Assembly: GCF_014207185.1 (NCBI RefSeq)
Contig: NZ_JACHCP010000010.1
Coordinates: 124,001 to 188,000 of the forward strand
Length of the DNA stretch: 64,000 bases
Reading direction: 5' to 3'
From: Rhodanobacter sp. A1T4
Lineage (GTDB): Bacteria; Pseudomonadota; Gammaproteobacteria; Xanthomonadales; Rhodanobacteraceae
Shown piece after piece: positions 7,963 through 17,376 of this stretch. The notes below the pieces were generated by a model. The model searched no databases. It saw only the letters and a program-made list of their open reading frames with translations, and had not been told where the DNA came from. Position numbers and translations under genes: made by a program. The first letter of the stretch is position 1. Every line of letters begins with the position of its first letter.

Positions 7963-9608
7963 CGCCTCTCCGAGTGTTGCCGGGCCTGCTGCGGGTCGGC
8001 TCGGTGTTGCTGGCTTATCGACTCGACGAACTGATCGGCGATGGCAGCCGCATCAACCCGATGAAATACCTTCGCCCGCTGGCGGCGAAACCACGCGTCG
8101 ACGTGCGTCAGCTTTCTCGTGGCGAACGCCTGCGGCTGGCGATGACCGAGCTGGGACCGATCTTCGTCAAGGCCGGCCAGGTGCTGTCGACACGACGCGA
8201 CCTGGTACCCGCGGATATCGCCGACGCGCTGTCGTTGCTGCAGGATCAGGTCGAGCCGTTTCCAGGCAGCGAGGCACGGGCAATCATCGAGCACGAGCTC
8301 AAATCACCAATTAGCCTTCTATACGGCCAATTCGATGAAATGCCACTGGCCTCTGCCTCGATCGCCCAGGTTCATGCAGCTGCTCTGCACGACGGTAGCA
8401 AGGTCGTCGTAAAGGTATTGCGCCCGGGCATCGATGCACGGATTGCCCGCGACGTGCGGCTGCTGAAGTCGCTGGCCGAGCTGGCCCAACGCTGGCATCC
8501 CAAGGCTGACAAGATTCGCCCGCTGGAAATCGTCGCCGAAGTCGAAAAGATGCTGGAGAACGAGCTCGATCTGCAGCGCGAAGGCGCCAGCGCCAGCCTG
8601 CTCAAGCGCAACTTCGCCAGTGGCGAGGATCTCTATGTGCCGGCCGTGCATTGGGATTTCACCACGCAGCGCGTGCTGACGCTCGAGCGCGTATACGGCA
8701 TCAGCGCCGACGACATCGCCGCCATCACAGCGGCCGGGCTCGATCGCAAGAAACTGGCTGCCAAAGGCGTGCGCGTGTTCTACGAACAGGTGTTCCGCGA
8801 CAATTTTTTCCACGCCGACGCGCATCCGGGCAATATCTGGGTCGACCCCTCGCGCCTGGACGAGCCGCGCTTCATCGCGCTCGATTTCGGCATCATGGGC
8901 TCGCTGCCGGAAACCGACCAGTATTTCCTGGCACAGAATTTCATCGCGCTGTTCGAACGCGACTACGCGCGGATTGCGCAACTGCACGTGGCCGCCGGCT
9001 GGATGCCGGCGAACATGCGGCTGGACGAACTCGAGGCCGCGATACGCACGGTGTGCGAGCCGTATTTCACTCGCCCGTTGTCGCAAATTTCGCTGGCCGA
9101 GCTGGTGGTGAAACTGTTCCGCACAGCGCAGCGCTTCGAGTTGACCCTGCAGCCGCAGCTGATCCTGTTGCAAAAGACGCTGCTGAATATCGAGGGCGTC
9201 GGCCGCATGCTCGATCCGGATATCGATATCTGGGCGGTGGCGCATCCGGTGCTCAAGCGCATCCTGCGCGAGCGCTATAGTCCGTTGCGCACGCTGCGTG
9301 ATGTACGCAAGCGCCTGCCCGAGTGGCTGCACAGTGCACCACAGTTTCCGGAGCTGATGCGCGATGCGCTTCGTCAAATCGGCCGCGGCGAGCAGCGCAC
9401 CGTGCCTGATCCGCAATGGCTGAAACTGCAGCATGACAGCGCCCGTCAGCAGCAACGACTGATCGCCTGCAGTCTGCTGGGCAGTTCGCTGATGATCAGT
9501 GCTGCACTGATGTGGACACTGGCCCCGCAGCACGGTCCGCTGCCACCGCTGTGCGAAAGCATCGCCGGCCTGCTGGCGTTCGCCGTCGGCTGGCCGCGCT
9601 CACGCTGA
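7959..9608 (+). CDS. ubiB: Ubiquinone biosynthesis protein kinase-like UbiB
   Basis: A 549-residue member of the ABC1/ADCK atypical kinase family. It contains the family-specific KAGQVLSTRRDLVP (KxGQ motif), the alanine-rich nucleotide loop ASASIAQVHAA, the catalytic-loop region NFFHADAHPGNIWVDP and the metal-binding ALDFGIMGSL. The C terminus has two hydrophobic helices that anchor it in the inner membrane. UbiB is needed for aerobic ubiquinone synthesis and acts as an ATPase that probably extracts membrane-bound intermediates. It overlaps ubiJ by ATGA. Confidence 0.96.
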   Translation: MTPLRVLPGLLRVGSVLLAYRLDELIGDGSRINPMKYLRPLAAKPRVDVRQLSRGERLRLAMTELGPIFVKAGQVLSTRRDLVPADIADALSLLQDQVEPFPGSEARAIIEHELKSPISLLYGQFDEMPLASASIAQVHAAALHDGSKVVVKVLRPGIDARIARDVRLLKSLAELAQRWHPKADKIRPLEIVAEVEKMLENELDLQREGASASLLKRNFASGEDLYVPAVHWDFTTQRVLTLERVYGISADDIAAITAAGLDRKKLAAKGVRVFYEQVFRDNFFHADAHPGNIWVDPSRLDEPRFIALDFGIMGSLPETDQYFLAQNFIALFERDYARIAQLHVAAGWMPANMRLDELEAAIRTVCEPYFTRPLSQISLAELVVKLFRTAQRFELTLQPQLILLQKTLLNIEGVGRMLDPDIDIWAVAHPVLKRILRERYSPLRTLRDVRKRLPEWLHSAPQFPELMRDALRQIGRGEQRTVPDPQWLKLQHDSARQQQRLIACSLLGSSLMISAALMWTLAPQHGPLPPLCESIAGLLAFAVGWPRSR

Positions 9609-9617
9609 TACACACAC

Positions 9618-10388
9618 ATGATCGAGATTCTCCATCAGGACGATGACCTGATCGCGGTCAACAAGCCCGCGGGTCTGGCCGTGCATCGATCGAAGATGGT
9701 CGGCAATGCCGAGGAATTCCTGATCGATCTGCTGCGCGAACAGCTTGGCGGCACCGTCTACCTGGCGCATAGGTTGGATCGCGCCACCAGCGGCGTGCTG
9801 CTGATCGCTCGTTCCAGTGAAATCGCCGCCGCGCTGGGCGAGCAATTCATGGGCCGCTCCGTGCGCAAGCAATACCTCGCGGTGGTGCGCGGCTGGCCCG
9901 AGCCGGAGGAAGGCGTGATCGACTACGCCCTGCCCGGCTCGCGCGAAACCGGCCCGCGTCGTGAGGCCAGCACGCGTTATCGGCGCTTGGCCACCATCGA
10001 GGTACCAATCGAGCTGGGCCGTTATCCGCAGCAGCGTTATGCGTTGGTGCTGGCCGAACCGGAAACGGGTCGTTTCAGGCAAATCCGCAAGCACCTGGCG
10101 CACATCCACCACCCGGTGATCGGCGACTGCCAGCATGGGCGCGGTGATCACAACCGTTTGTACAAGCAGTACTTCGGCTGTCATCGCATGTTGCTGCATG
10201 CGCAGCGGCTACGTTTTGCGCATCCGCTGGACAACCGGCCGATGTCGATCGATGCGCCACTGGATCGCGAGTACACGAACCTGTTGACGCGATTCGGCTG
10301 GTCGACGCCAATGCTCGACGATGCGGTCAGCGACATGACTGTCGCGTTGACCGACGGACCGGCCACGGATGAATCGCGCGCCAGCTAA
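9618..10388 (+). CDS. truC: tRNA pseudouridine(65) synthase TruC
   Basis: A 256-residue RluA-family pseudouridine synthase without an S4 domain, as expected for TruC. The catalytic motif is HRLDRATSGVLLIA, with the Asp as nucleophile; the later ETGRFRQIRKHLAHIHHPVIGD is also characteristic. The GDHNRLYKQYFGCHRMLLHA segment favours TruC over RluA/RluC. It isomerises U65 in tRNA. It starts nine bases after the ubiB stop and probably shares its transcript. Confidence 0.92.
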   Translation: MIEILHQDDDLIAVNKPAGLAVHRSKMVGNAEEFLIDLLREQLGGTVYLAHRLDRATSGVLLIARSSEIAAALGEQFMGRSVRKQYLAVVRGWPEPEEGVIDYALPGSRETGPRREASTRYRRLATIEVPIELGRYPQQRYALVLAEPETGRFRQIRKHLAHIHHPVIGDCQHGRGDHNRLYKQYFGCHRMLLHAQRLRFAHPLDNRPMSIDAPLDREYTNLLTRFGWSTPMLDDAVSDMTVALTDGPATDESRAS

Positions 10389-10397
10389 ACTGCGCGC

Positions 10398-10820
10398 ATG
10401 TTGATCATCAGTCCTTCCATCACGTTGCCGGAATCCGAGCTGGTCGAGCGCTTTCTGCGCGCCGACGGTCCGGGCGGGCAACACGTCAATCGCACCGAGA
10501 GTGCGGTGGAGTTGCGCTTCGACGTGATCCACTCGCCGTCGCTGCCCGACGAGGTCCGGGAACGCCTGCTGGCGCGGCGCGATCGCCGGCTTACGAGCGA
10601 AGGAGTCCTGGTAATCCAGGCGCGGCGCTTCCGCGATCAGGCACGCAATCGTGATGATGTGCGCGAGCGGCTGATCGAGATCATTCGCAGCGTACTGATC
10701 CCGCCAAAGAAGCGCCTGGCGACCAAACCGACCAGAGCGTCGAAAGAGCGTCGCCTGGTCGGCAAGCAGCAGCGCGGCAAGACCAAGCAGAACCGTTCGC
10801 GCAAACCGGATCTCGAATGA
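10398..10820 (+). CDS. arfB: Alternative ribosome-rescue factor / peptidyl-tRNA hydrolase ArfB
   Basis: A 140-residue protein of the YaeJ/ArfB type. The catalytic GGQ motif is at residues 26-28 in GPGGQHVNRTESAVELRF, and the C-terminal tail from about residue 100 is rich in Lys and Arg, as needed to occupy the empty mRNA channel of a stalled ribosome. It hydrolyses peptidyl-tRNA on ribosomes that lack a stop codon. It lacks the long domain of RF1/RF2. It overlaps the next gene by ATGA. Confidence 0.95.
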   Translation: MLIISPSITLPESELVERFLRADGPGGQHVNRTESAVELRFDVIHSPSLPDEVRERLLARRDRRLTSEGVLVIQARRFRDQARNRDDVRERLIEIIRSVLIPPKKRLATKPTRASKERRLVGKQQRGKTKQNRSRKPDLE

Positions 10821-11413
10821 AGAGATACCTTCCGGCACCAACGCGGTTGCCACCGCACATGCCGCATCTGAGCGACCAATGGCGACGTAAGACTTGCCGT
10901 GCCGTGCTGCGGCTGTGCGGCTGGAGCCTCGTTGGTGAATTTCCCGATGTACCCAGGGCAGTACTCATCGTCGCCCCCCATTCGTCGTGGTGGGATGGTG
11001 TCTGGGGCCTGCTCTTGAAGGTAGGTATCGGTGCCGACGTACGGTTCATGGGCAAGCAGGAATTGTTTCACGGCCCACTCGGCGGATTGCTGCGCCAGCT
11101 TGGCGGCATGCCCATCGATCGCGGTGCTGCCAAAGGCGTGGTCGAGCAGATGATCGATCAGTTCCATCAGCGTGATGCGTTATGGCTGGGCATTGCGCCG
11201 GAGGGTACGCGCAAAGCTGTGACACGCTGGAAGAGTGGTTTTTGGCATATCGCCCGCGGCGCTGGTGTACCGATCGTGACGGCCTACTTCAACTATCCCG
11301 ACAAGACCATCGGCATCGGCCCGCTGTTTGAGACCAGCGACGACATGGACGCAGATATTGCCCGCCTACGCGCGTTCTACGTGCCGTTCAAAGGCAAACA
11401 CCGTAACGTTTGA
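10817..11413 (+). CDS. 1-acyl-glycerol-3-phosphate acyltransferase family protein
   Basis: A 198-residue PlsC-superfamily protein. It has the catalytic HSSWWD (His55, Asp60; HX4D) and the substrate-binding APEGTRK around residues 127-133, in the spacing usual for the family. Such enzymes transfer acyl chains to lysophospholipids or related lipids at the membrane. The precise acceptor cannot be read from the sequence. The start overlaps the arfB stop by four bases. Confidence 0.88.
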   Translation: MKRYLPAPTRLPPHMPHLSDQWRRKTCRAVLRLCGWSLVGEFPDVPRAVLIVAPHSSWWDGVWGLLLKVGIGADVRFMGKQELFHGPLGGLLRQLGGMPIDRGAAKGVVEQMIDQFHQRDALWLGIAPEGTRKAVTRWKSGFWHIARGAGVPIVTAYFNYPDKTIGIGPLFETSDDMDADIARLRAFYVPFKGKHRNV

Positions 11414-11431
11414 GCGGTCTTCAATGGCGCA

Positions 11432-12472
11432 TCAGCGCTGCGAGTGTCCCGACTCGTCGTAGTCACGGGTCAGCAGGCCCGGTCGGATCAGATCAACAAA
11501 CGCACGTGCCTCGGTGCTGAGAAATTTTCCCTTGCGGATCACCACGCCGTAGCTGCGCTGCGGGAAATACTGCTTCATGTTGCGCACAGCCAACCGGCTG
11601 GCATCCGCTTTGGTAATGCAGATGCCGGTGACGATGGAAATACCCAGACCCATCGCCACGTATTCCTTGATCACATCCCAGCCACCCACTTCGATCGCCA
11701 CGTGATACGGCACCTGGCGCTGCTGGAATACCAGGTCGACCAGCCGATAAGTCGACAAGCGCTGCGGCGGCAGAATCAGCCCGTAAGCAGACAGATCCTC
11801 CAGCACGATTTTTTCCTTTGCCGCCAGCGGATGATCGAGCGGCATGATCAGCATCGGATCGTAGTGATGCACTGGCTCCCATGCGATGTCGTTGGGCACG
11901 TCGAGCATCGAGCCCACCGCGAAGTCGGCGTCGTCGGCACGCAGCATCGCCAGACCGTCCTTGCCGGTGACATTGGCCAGCTGCAGATGCACGGCGGGAT
12001 AGCGGTCACGATAGCGGCGCACCAGCTCGGGCAGCAGGTACTGGATGGTCGAGGTGCCGGCAGCGATGGTCAGGCGACCGCCCTGCAGTCCTTTCACCCG
12101 CGCCTGGAAATCGCGATCCAGCGTCTCCCAGCCTTCAACCAAAGGTCGCGCCAGCTCATACAAGGCTTCGCCGGCGTCGGTGAGGTTGATGCGGCGGCGG
12201 CGACGCTCGACCAGGCTCGCACCGAGTTCACGTTCCAGCGCCTGTAATTGAAGCGTGATGGTTGGCTGTGAGAGGTAGAGCGACTCGGCTGCGCGGGTCA
12301 GCGAACCCAGTTTCACCATGGCGACAAAGGCTTTCAGCTGCTTGTGACGGTTGCCCTTGTAATAGAAGCGTTCTGCGCCTTGCTCCTTGATGGACTCGCC
12401 ATGACTGGCTTTTTTAACCATCCGCTTGCGTACGGTTTTTGCTTCATTCATGGCTTTCTCGGTCCTTTTCAT
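11432..12472 (-). CDS. LysR-type regulator divergent from the glyoxylate-shunt genes (CysB-like fold)
   Basis: A 346-residue LysR protein. A basic N-terminal extension of about 40 residues precedes the winged helix-turn-helix (QLKAFVAMVKLGSLTRAAES, then LSQPTITLQLQALERELGASL). The effector domain resembles the CysB/Cbl subgroup (AAGTSTIQYLLPELVRRYRDRYP; AMGLGISIVTGICI). It is transcribed away from aceB with 121 bp between starts, the classic arrangement for a LysR protein controlling its neighbour, so control of aceB-aceA is likely. AAAGGG stands six bases before the chosen ATG; an inner Met at residue 8 is possible. Confidence 0.88.
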   Translation of the reverse strand: MKRTEKAMNEAKTVRKRMVKKASHGESIKEQGAERFYYKGNRHKQLKAFVAMVKLGSLTRAAESLYLSQPTITLQLQALERELGASLVERRRRRINLTDAGEALYELARPLVEGWETLDRDFQARVKGLQGGRLTIAAGTSTIQYLLPELVRRYRDRYPAVHLQLANVTGKDGLAMLRADDADFAVGSMLDVPNDIAWEPVHHYDPMLIMPLDHPLAAKEKIVLEDLSAYGLILPPQRLSTYRLVDLVFQQRQVPYHVAIEVGGWDVIKEYVAMGLGISIVTGICITKADASRLAVRNMKQYFPQRSYGVVIRKGKFLSTEARAFVDLIRPGLLTRDYDESGHSQR

Positions 12473-12483
12473 GACGCCCTTTC

Positions 12484-12503
12484 AATACGTTAGCTAATGT
12501 ATT
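12484..12503. promoter_or_regulatory. Palindromic operator candidate between lysR and aceB
   Basis: AATACGTTAGCTAATGTATT is a 20-bp palindrome with one mismatched pair. It contains T-N11-A spacings of the LysR type. A second weaker dyad, TCAAT-N7-ATTGA, follows at 12511-12527. Both lie in the A/T-rich gap between the divergent genes, close to the lysR start, where autoregulation and activation of aceB would be exerted. Confidence 0.6.
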
Positions 12504-12593
12504 AATAAAATCAATACTTGTGATTGAAACATTCACTTTGTCAAACACTGATCTTTAGCCTAGCTTGAACTTCTCACGAAACGGAGTGCGGTC

Positions 12594-14189
12594 ATGGCAG
12601 TACCCAAAGAAAAAGTCGATACCAGCGGCATCGAGATCCACGCCAATTGGGCCGGTTACGAAAGTGTATTGACCCCCGCCGCGCTGGCGTTCCTGACCCA
12701 GCTGCATCGTGGCTTCAACGCCCGCCGTCAGGCGCTCCTGCTATCCCGCCGCGAGCGCCAGGCTGGCTACGACGCCGGTGGTCTGCCGAATTTTCGCGAG
12801 GACACCAAGACGATCCGCGACAGCGACTGGCGCGTCGCGCCGATCCCTGCAGCACTGCAGGATCGCCGCGTCGAGATCACCGGTCCGGTCGAGCGCAAGA
12901 TGATCATCAATGCGCTGAACTCGGGCGCCAAGGTGTTCATGGCCGACTTCGAGGATTCCTCGTCACCCACCTTCGCCAATCAGCTGGTCGGCCAGATCAA
13001 TCTGCGCGACGCGATCAACGGCACGATCGAGTTCACCTCACCCGAAGGCAAGCAGTACAAGGTCAACGACAAGCCTGCCGTGCTGATTGTTCGCCCACGG
13101 GGCTGGCATCTGCCGGAGCGCCACGTCAGGGTCGACGGCGAAATCATGGCCGGCGCATTGGTCGATTTCGGCCTGTACGTTTTCCATAACGCCCACGCGC
13201 TGCACAAGCGCGATCTTGGCCCGTATTTCTACCTGCCCAAGCTCGAAGCCATGGAAGAGGCCGCGCTATGGGAGGACGTGATGGCCCTGGCCGAGGCCGA
13301 GTTGAACCTGCCGACCGGCACGATGAAAGCCACCGTGCTGATCGAGACGCTGCCGGCGGTGTTCCAGATGGACGAGATCCTGCACGCGCTGCGTGATCGC
13401 ATCGTCGGCCTGAATTGCGGCCGCTGGGATTACATCTTTTCGTACCTGAAAACGCTGCGTGGCCATCGCGATCGGCTGCTGCCGGAGCGCGGCCAGGTGT
13501 TGATGACGGTGCCGTTCCTGAAAAATTATTCGGAGTCGCTGATCAAAACCTGCCACCGCCGCGGCGCGTTCGCGATGGGCGGCATGGCGGCGCAGATTCC
13601 GATCAAGGGTGACGATGCCGCCAACGAGGCCGCGATGACCAAGGTGCGCGCCGACAAGCTGCGCGAGGTGAAAGCTGGCCACGACGGCACCTGGGTCGCG
13701 CATCCGGCCCTGGTGGCTGTCGCCCAGGAAATTTTCGATGAGCATATGCCGTCGCCAAACCAGCTCGATGTGCTGCGCAGCGACGTCAACGTGGTCCGCG
13801 ATCAGCTGATCGAGCCGTGCCTAGGCACCATCAGCCGTGACGGTTTCGAGAACAACATCGAAGTCTGCCTGCGCTACACCGCGGCCTGGATGGATGGCCT
13901 CGGCTGCGTACCGATCCACAATCTGATGGAAGACGCGGCAACCGCCGAAATCGCCCGCGCCCAGCTGTGGCAATGGCTGCATCACGGCGGCCTGGAGTTT
14001 CCCGACCACGCGCCGATCGACTTCGCGCTTTTCGATCAGATCCTTGCTGCCCATACGCATCGCGTCGGCGAAAGCGATTTGCCCGGCGCCTCCCATGCCG
14101 CCGCCGCCGCCGCACTGATTTCCACCCTGACGCATGCCGACCAACTCGGCGATTTCCTCACCCTGCCCGCCTACGAACAGCTCGCCTGA
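12594..14189 (+). CDS. aceB: Malate synthase A
   Basis: A 531-residue malate synthase of the A type (E. coli AceB 533). Recognisable segments are [16 protein letters not shown], which carries acidic active-site residues, [12 protein letters not shown], the metal/glyoxylate region [16 protein letters not shown], and the [15 protein letters not shown] stretch. It condenses glyoxylate with acetyl-CoA to malate and CoA, the second step of the glyoxylate shunt used for growth on acetate or fatty acids. It precedes aceA by 34 bp in the same direction. Confidence 0.97.
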   Translation: MAVPKEKVDTSGIEIHANWAGYESVLTPAALAFLTQLHRGFNARRQALLLSRRERQAGYDAGGLPNFREDTKTIRDSDWRVAPIPAALQDRRVEITGPVERKMIINALNSGAKVFMADFEDSSSPTFANQLVGQINLRDAINGTIEFTSPEGKQYKVNDKPAVLIVRPRGWHLPERHVRVDGEIMAGALVDFGLYVFHNAHALHKRDLGPYFYLPKLEAMEEAALWEDVMALAEAELNLPTGTMKATVLIETLPAVFQMDEILHALRDRIVGLNCGRWDYIFSYLKTLRGHRDRLLPERGQVLMTVPFLKNYSESLIKTCHRRGAFAMGGMAAQIPIKGDDAANEAAMTKVRADKLREVKAGHDGTWVAHPALVAVAQEIFDEHMPSPNQLDVLRSDVNVVRDQLIEPCLGTISRDGFENNIEVCLRYTAAWMDGLGCVPIHNLMEDAATAEIARAQLWQWLHHGGLEFPDHAPIDFALFDQILAAHTHRVGESDLPGASHAAAAAALISTLTHADQLGDFLTLPAYEQLA

Positions 14190-14223
14190 GCCATTTCGTC
14201 TTTATTTTTGTCTGGAGCATGTC

Positions 14224-15513
14224 ATGAGCAACAAACTGCCAACCGCTGAACAGATCACGCAGGACTGGAAAACCAATCCCCGCTGGGCCGGCATCGAGCG
14301 CAACTATTCCGCTGACGACGTGGTGCGCCTGCGCGGCACCATCGGCGTCGAGCATACGCTGGCCCTCCGCGGCGCTGAGCGCCTGTGGACATCGCTGCAC
14401 AAGGAAGATTTCGTCAACGCGCTCGGTGCGCTGACAGGCAATCAAGCCATGCAGCAGGTCAAGGCTGGCCTGAAGGCGATCTACCTCAGCGGCTGGCAGG
14501 TCGCTGCCGATGCCAACGTCGCCGGCGAGATGTATCCCGACCAATCGCTGTACCCGGCCAACTCGGTGCCGCTCGTGGTCAAGAAAATCAACAACACCCT
14601 GCTGCGCGCCGACCAGTTGCACCATGCCGAGGGCAATGACGACACCGACTGGCTGGTACCGATCGTGGCCGATGCCGAAGCCGGCTTCGGCGGTGTACTG
14701 AATGCGTTCGAGCTGATGAAGTCGATGATCGAAGCCGGCGCCGCCGGCGTGCACTTCGAAGACCAGCTGGCCTCGGTGAAGAAATGCGGCCACATGGGCG
14801 GCAAGGTGCTGGTGCCGACCCGCGAGGCCATCGACAAGCTCAATGCCGCGCGTCTGGCTGCCGACGTCTGCGGCGTGCCGACCCTTCTGGTCGCCCGTAC
14901 CGATGCCGACGCCGCTGACTTGCTGACCTCCGACGTTGATGCCAACGACAAGGACTTCATCACCGGCGAGCGCACGGTTGAAGGTTTCTACCGCGTGCGT
15001 CCCGGCCTCGACCAGGCGATCAGCCGCGGTCTGGCTTATGCCCCTTACGCCGACTTGATCTGGTGCGAAACCAGCAAGCCGACGCTGGACGACGCGCGCA
15101 AGTTCGCCGAGGCAATCCACGCCAAATTCCCGGGCAAGATGCTGGCCTATAACTGTTCGCCAAGCTTCAACTGGAAGAAGAATCTGGATGACGTCACCAT
15201 CGCCAATTTCCAGAAGGAACTAGGCAAGATGGGCTACAAGTTCCAGTTCATCACCCTGGCTGGCTTTCACAGCCTCAACTACGGCATGTTCGATCTGGCG
15301 CACGGCTACGCGCGCCGCCAGATGAGCGCCTTCGTCGAGCTGCAGGAGAAGGAATTCGCCGCCGCCGAGCGCGGCTTCACCGCCGTGAAGCATCAGCGCG
15401 AAGTCGGCACCGGCTACTTCGATCAGGTGACCCAGGCGATCCAGCAGGGCCAGTCGTCGACTACGGCACTGACCGGCTCGACCGAGGAGTCGCAGTTCCA
15501 CCACGCCGCCTGA
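14224..15513 (+). CDS. aceA: Isocitrate lyase
   Basis: A 429-residue isocitrate lyase with the active-site [14 protein letters not shown] (catalytic Cys), the [17 protein letters not shown] metal site seen here as [10 protein letters not shown], and [11 protein letters not shown]. It cleaves isocitrate to succinate and glyoxylate. The frame is open further upstream into aceB, but the Met at 14224, preceded by CTGGAGCATG, gives the standard N terminus [10 protein letters not shown]. It is followed by a strong terminator, so aceB-aceA form a two-gene operon. Confidence 0.97.
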   Translation: MSNKLPTAEQITQDWKTNPRWAGIERNYSADDVVRLRGTIGVEHTLALRGAERLWTSLHKEDFVNALGALTGNQAMQQVKAGLKAIYLSGWQVAADANVAGEMYPDQSLYPANSVPLVVKKINNTLLRADQLHHAEGNDDTDWLVPIVADAEAGFGGVLNAFELMKSMIEAGAAGVHFEDQLASVKKCGHMGGKVLVPTREAIDKLNAARLAADVCGVPTLLVARTDADAADLLTSDVDANDKDFITGERTVEGFYRVRPGLDQAISRGLAYAPYADLIWCETSKPTLDDARKFAEAIHAKFPGKMLAYNCSPSFNWKKNLDDVTIANFQKELGKMGYKFQFITLAGFHSLNYGMFDLAHGYARRQMSAFVELQEKEFAAAERGFTAVKHQREVGTGYFDQVTQAIQQGQSSTTALTGSTEESQFHHAA

Positions 15514-15527
15514 TTGATTGCGCTGTG

Positions 15528-15559
15528 CGAAAACGCCCGCTGAGAAGCGGGCGTTTTCG
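15528..15559. terminator. Bidirectional terminator after aceA
   Basis: CGAAAACGCCCGCT (15528-15541), loop GAGA and AGCGGGCGTTTTCG (15546-15559) form a perfect 14-bp stem with A-tract and T-tract on the two sides. It can also end transcription of the convergent transporter gene. Confidence 0.9.
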
Positions 15560-15609
15560 TATGGCCATCCAACCCTCTCTTCGACTAAACGACTATTGGG
15601 CCGGCCGAT

Positions 15610-17286
15610 CTAAAGAAAGGAATAGCTGAATCCGAGATCGAAGCGCACTGAATTGTCACGGATACCGGGCAACTGACTGGATATTGGCTGCGCCGCTGAA
15701 ACATCAATGTTGTAATGCTTGCCATCGGAAAGCCGCAGCCCGAGCGCCACCGTGCCAAGGTGCCCCTCCGATGCGGTGTCACCGTTGGCAAACGCACGCG
15801 CGTATTGCGCCAACAGATACGGCGTCAGCGACGTGAGCCAATGCTGTGTCACGCCGAACCGGCGATTGATCTCGTAACCAGCACCCCAGCCATAATCACC
15901 GCTAAGAATGCCCGGATCGTAAGCCAGGCCATAGCGTGGGCCACCAAAGGCAATCTGTTCGCCCGAGGCGAGACGATCGCGACTGTACTGCCCCGAAAAT
16001 GAAAGCACCGAGCCGAAGTGATCGGGCCATTGCGTACTCATCGTGGCATCGACATTGAATCGAGTGAAAGCGGTATCCGGCAGCTCGCCGGGAAATGCGC
16101 CCGGCACATTACTCGACACGTTCGCTGACGCACCGAACGCGTTGAATCCGTGCGCTATGCCGACGGTAACCGTGCGAACTGTCTGCGCGCTGCTCGCGCG
16201 CCAGTCCAGCCCCAGGGTAGCCACATGCAAATCACTGTCTGATGAAAGCTGCGCGCCGTTATCCAGATTGAGATAGTGATCGGATTGCCGGGCCGAGTAG
16301 ATACCTGCGCTGGCCACCAAGGTTTGGCTGTTGTCCAGCAACACGGCATCACGCAACGATGCTCCCACCCGGTTCTGATCGACCCGGTGCTCCAGTCCCG
16401 CTGGCAGTTCCTGATCAGTGTCGGGGTTGCCGCGATAATTCGATCCATCCAGCCGCCAGCTCCAGCCACGACTGCCTAACGGCTGCGTCCACGAGCCTGC
16501 CAGATAATGTTCGGAACCTTGGCCATTGGGATAAAGCGTTGACAGCGTTACCTGCTCGCCGAGCGGCGTCAGCCCGTTGAGGGTGACATTGATCAGACCT
16601 CGCACACCGGGATGATTGACGTCGACGCCTCCGGTCACAGCGACGCGCCGACGCGTCACTTTCAACTGCAGCTCTGCCGCACCATCGGTGGTCGTAGGCG
16701 GCGGTACATTGGCTGTCACCACAACGCCGGGAAGCTGTCCCATCAACTGCGTATAACGCTCGAAGGTTGCCTGGCGTAACGGCCGATCGGCCTGGATATG
16801 CTTGGCCAGTCCGCGCAAGCGATGCTCCATATTGCCGGCATCGCCTGTCAGCTGGACACGGGCGACATAACCTTCGACGGCAATCACTTTCACCACACCA
16901 TTGGCAAAATTTTGGGTAGGTATATAGCAAAACGAAAGCGCATAACCCGATTTACGGTAACGCGCTGTACACCGGTCGGCCTTGGCCAGCACATCGGCCA
17001 CCGTAACCTCGTGGCCGATCAGCGTATGAAAGTCGTCAGCCACAACGCGAAACGGCAACGCATGCATGTCCGCCAATTCAATCCGGCGTGGCGTCAGCTT
17101 CACGCCAAGCAGGGCTTCAAGGGCGGGATTCCGATGCGTCGAGAAACTGGAACTCACCTTGGCGTGAGACGGTAACGGCGGCGTCATCGGCAAGACCTGC
17201 AATGGATTGGCCGATGGCAGCCGCGTCTGCGCCTGTGCACTTATCGACAGCATCATCAGCACGACAATCTGCGCGATCTTGTTCAA
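15610..17286 (-). CDS. Two-partner secretion transporter (ShlB/FhaC/HecB family, TpsB)
   Basis: A 558-residue Omp85-superfamily outer-membrane protein. It has a signal peptide (cleavage likely after SISAQAQ), a POTRA domain around residues 70-150 (FHTLIGHEVTVADVLAKAD, then NGVVKVIAVEGYVARVQLTG), and a barrel ending in the aromatic-terminated strand LGFSYSFL. TpsB proteins export large substrate proteins across the outer membrane. The conserved (V/I)RG(F/Y) tip of loop L6 appears altered to GGPRYGLAYD. The start is TTG with a strong AAAGGGG six bases upstream; no better ATG precedes the signal peptide. It follows a glycine-rich lipoprotein gene on the same strand by about 90 bp, and no filamentous haemagglutinin-type substrate is nearby. 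Confidence 0.87.
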   Translation of the reverse strand: MNKIAQIVVLMMLSISAQAQTRLPSANPLQVLPMTPPLPSHAKVSSSFSTHRNPALEALLGVKLTPRRIELADMHALPFRVVADDFHTLIGHEVTVADVLAKADRCTARYRKSGYALSFCYIPTQNFANGVVKVIAVEGYVARVQLTGDAGNMEHRLRGLAKHIQADRPLRQATFERYTQLMGQLPGVVVTANVPPPTTTDGAAELQLKVTRRRVAVTGGVDVNHPGVRGLINVTLNGLTPLGEQVTLSTLYPNGQGSEHYLAGSWTQPLGSRGWSWRLDGSNYRGNPDTDQELPAGLEHRVDQNRVGASLRDAVLLDNSQTLVASAGIYSARQSDHYLNLDNGAQLSSDSDLHVATLGLDWRASSAQTVRTVTVGIAHGFNAFGASANVSSNVPGAFPGELPDTAFTRFNVDATMSTQWPDHFGSVLSFSGQYSRDRLASGEQIAFGGPRYGLAYDPGILSGDYGWGAGYEINRRFGVTQHWLTSLTPYLLAQYARAFANGDTASEGHLGTVALGLRLSDGKHYNIDVSAAQPISSQLPGIRDNSVRFDLGFSYSFL

Positions 17287-17376
17287 GCCAAACCCCTTTG
17301 CGAGGCACGTGGGAATAACGGAGCCCTTTTACGGACTCCGTCATGTTTCTAACGTGAGGTCATTCAATCAATCCAA

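Noticed and set aside
8319..9533. 404-residue open frame antisense to ubiB
   Set aside because: Low-information composition and no motif, while ubiB is certain.
12517..12534. TGTGATTGAAACATTCAC as a CRP/Clp site ahead of aceB
   Set aside because: The half-sites are nine bases apart instead of six, so the geometry is wrong.
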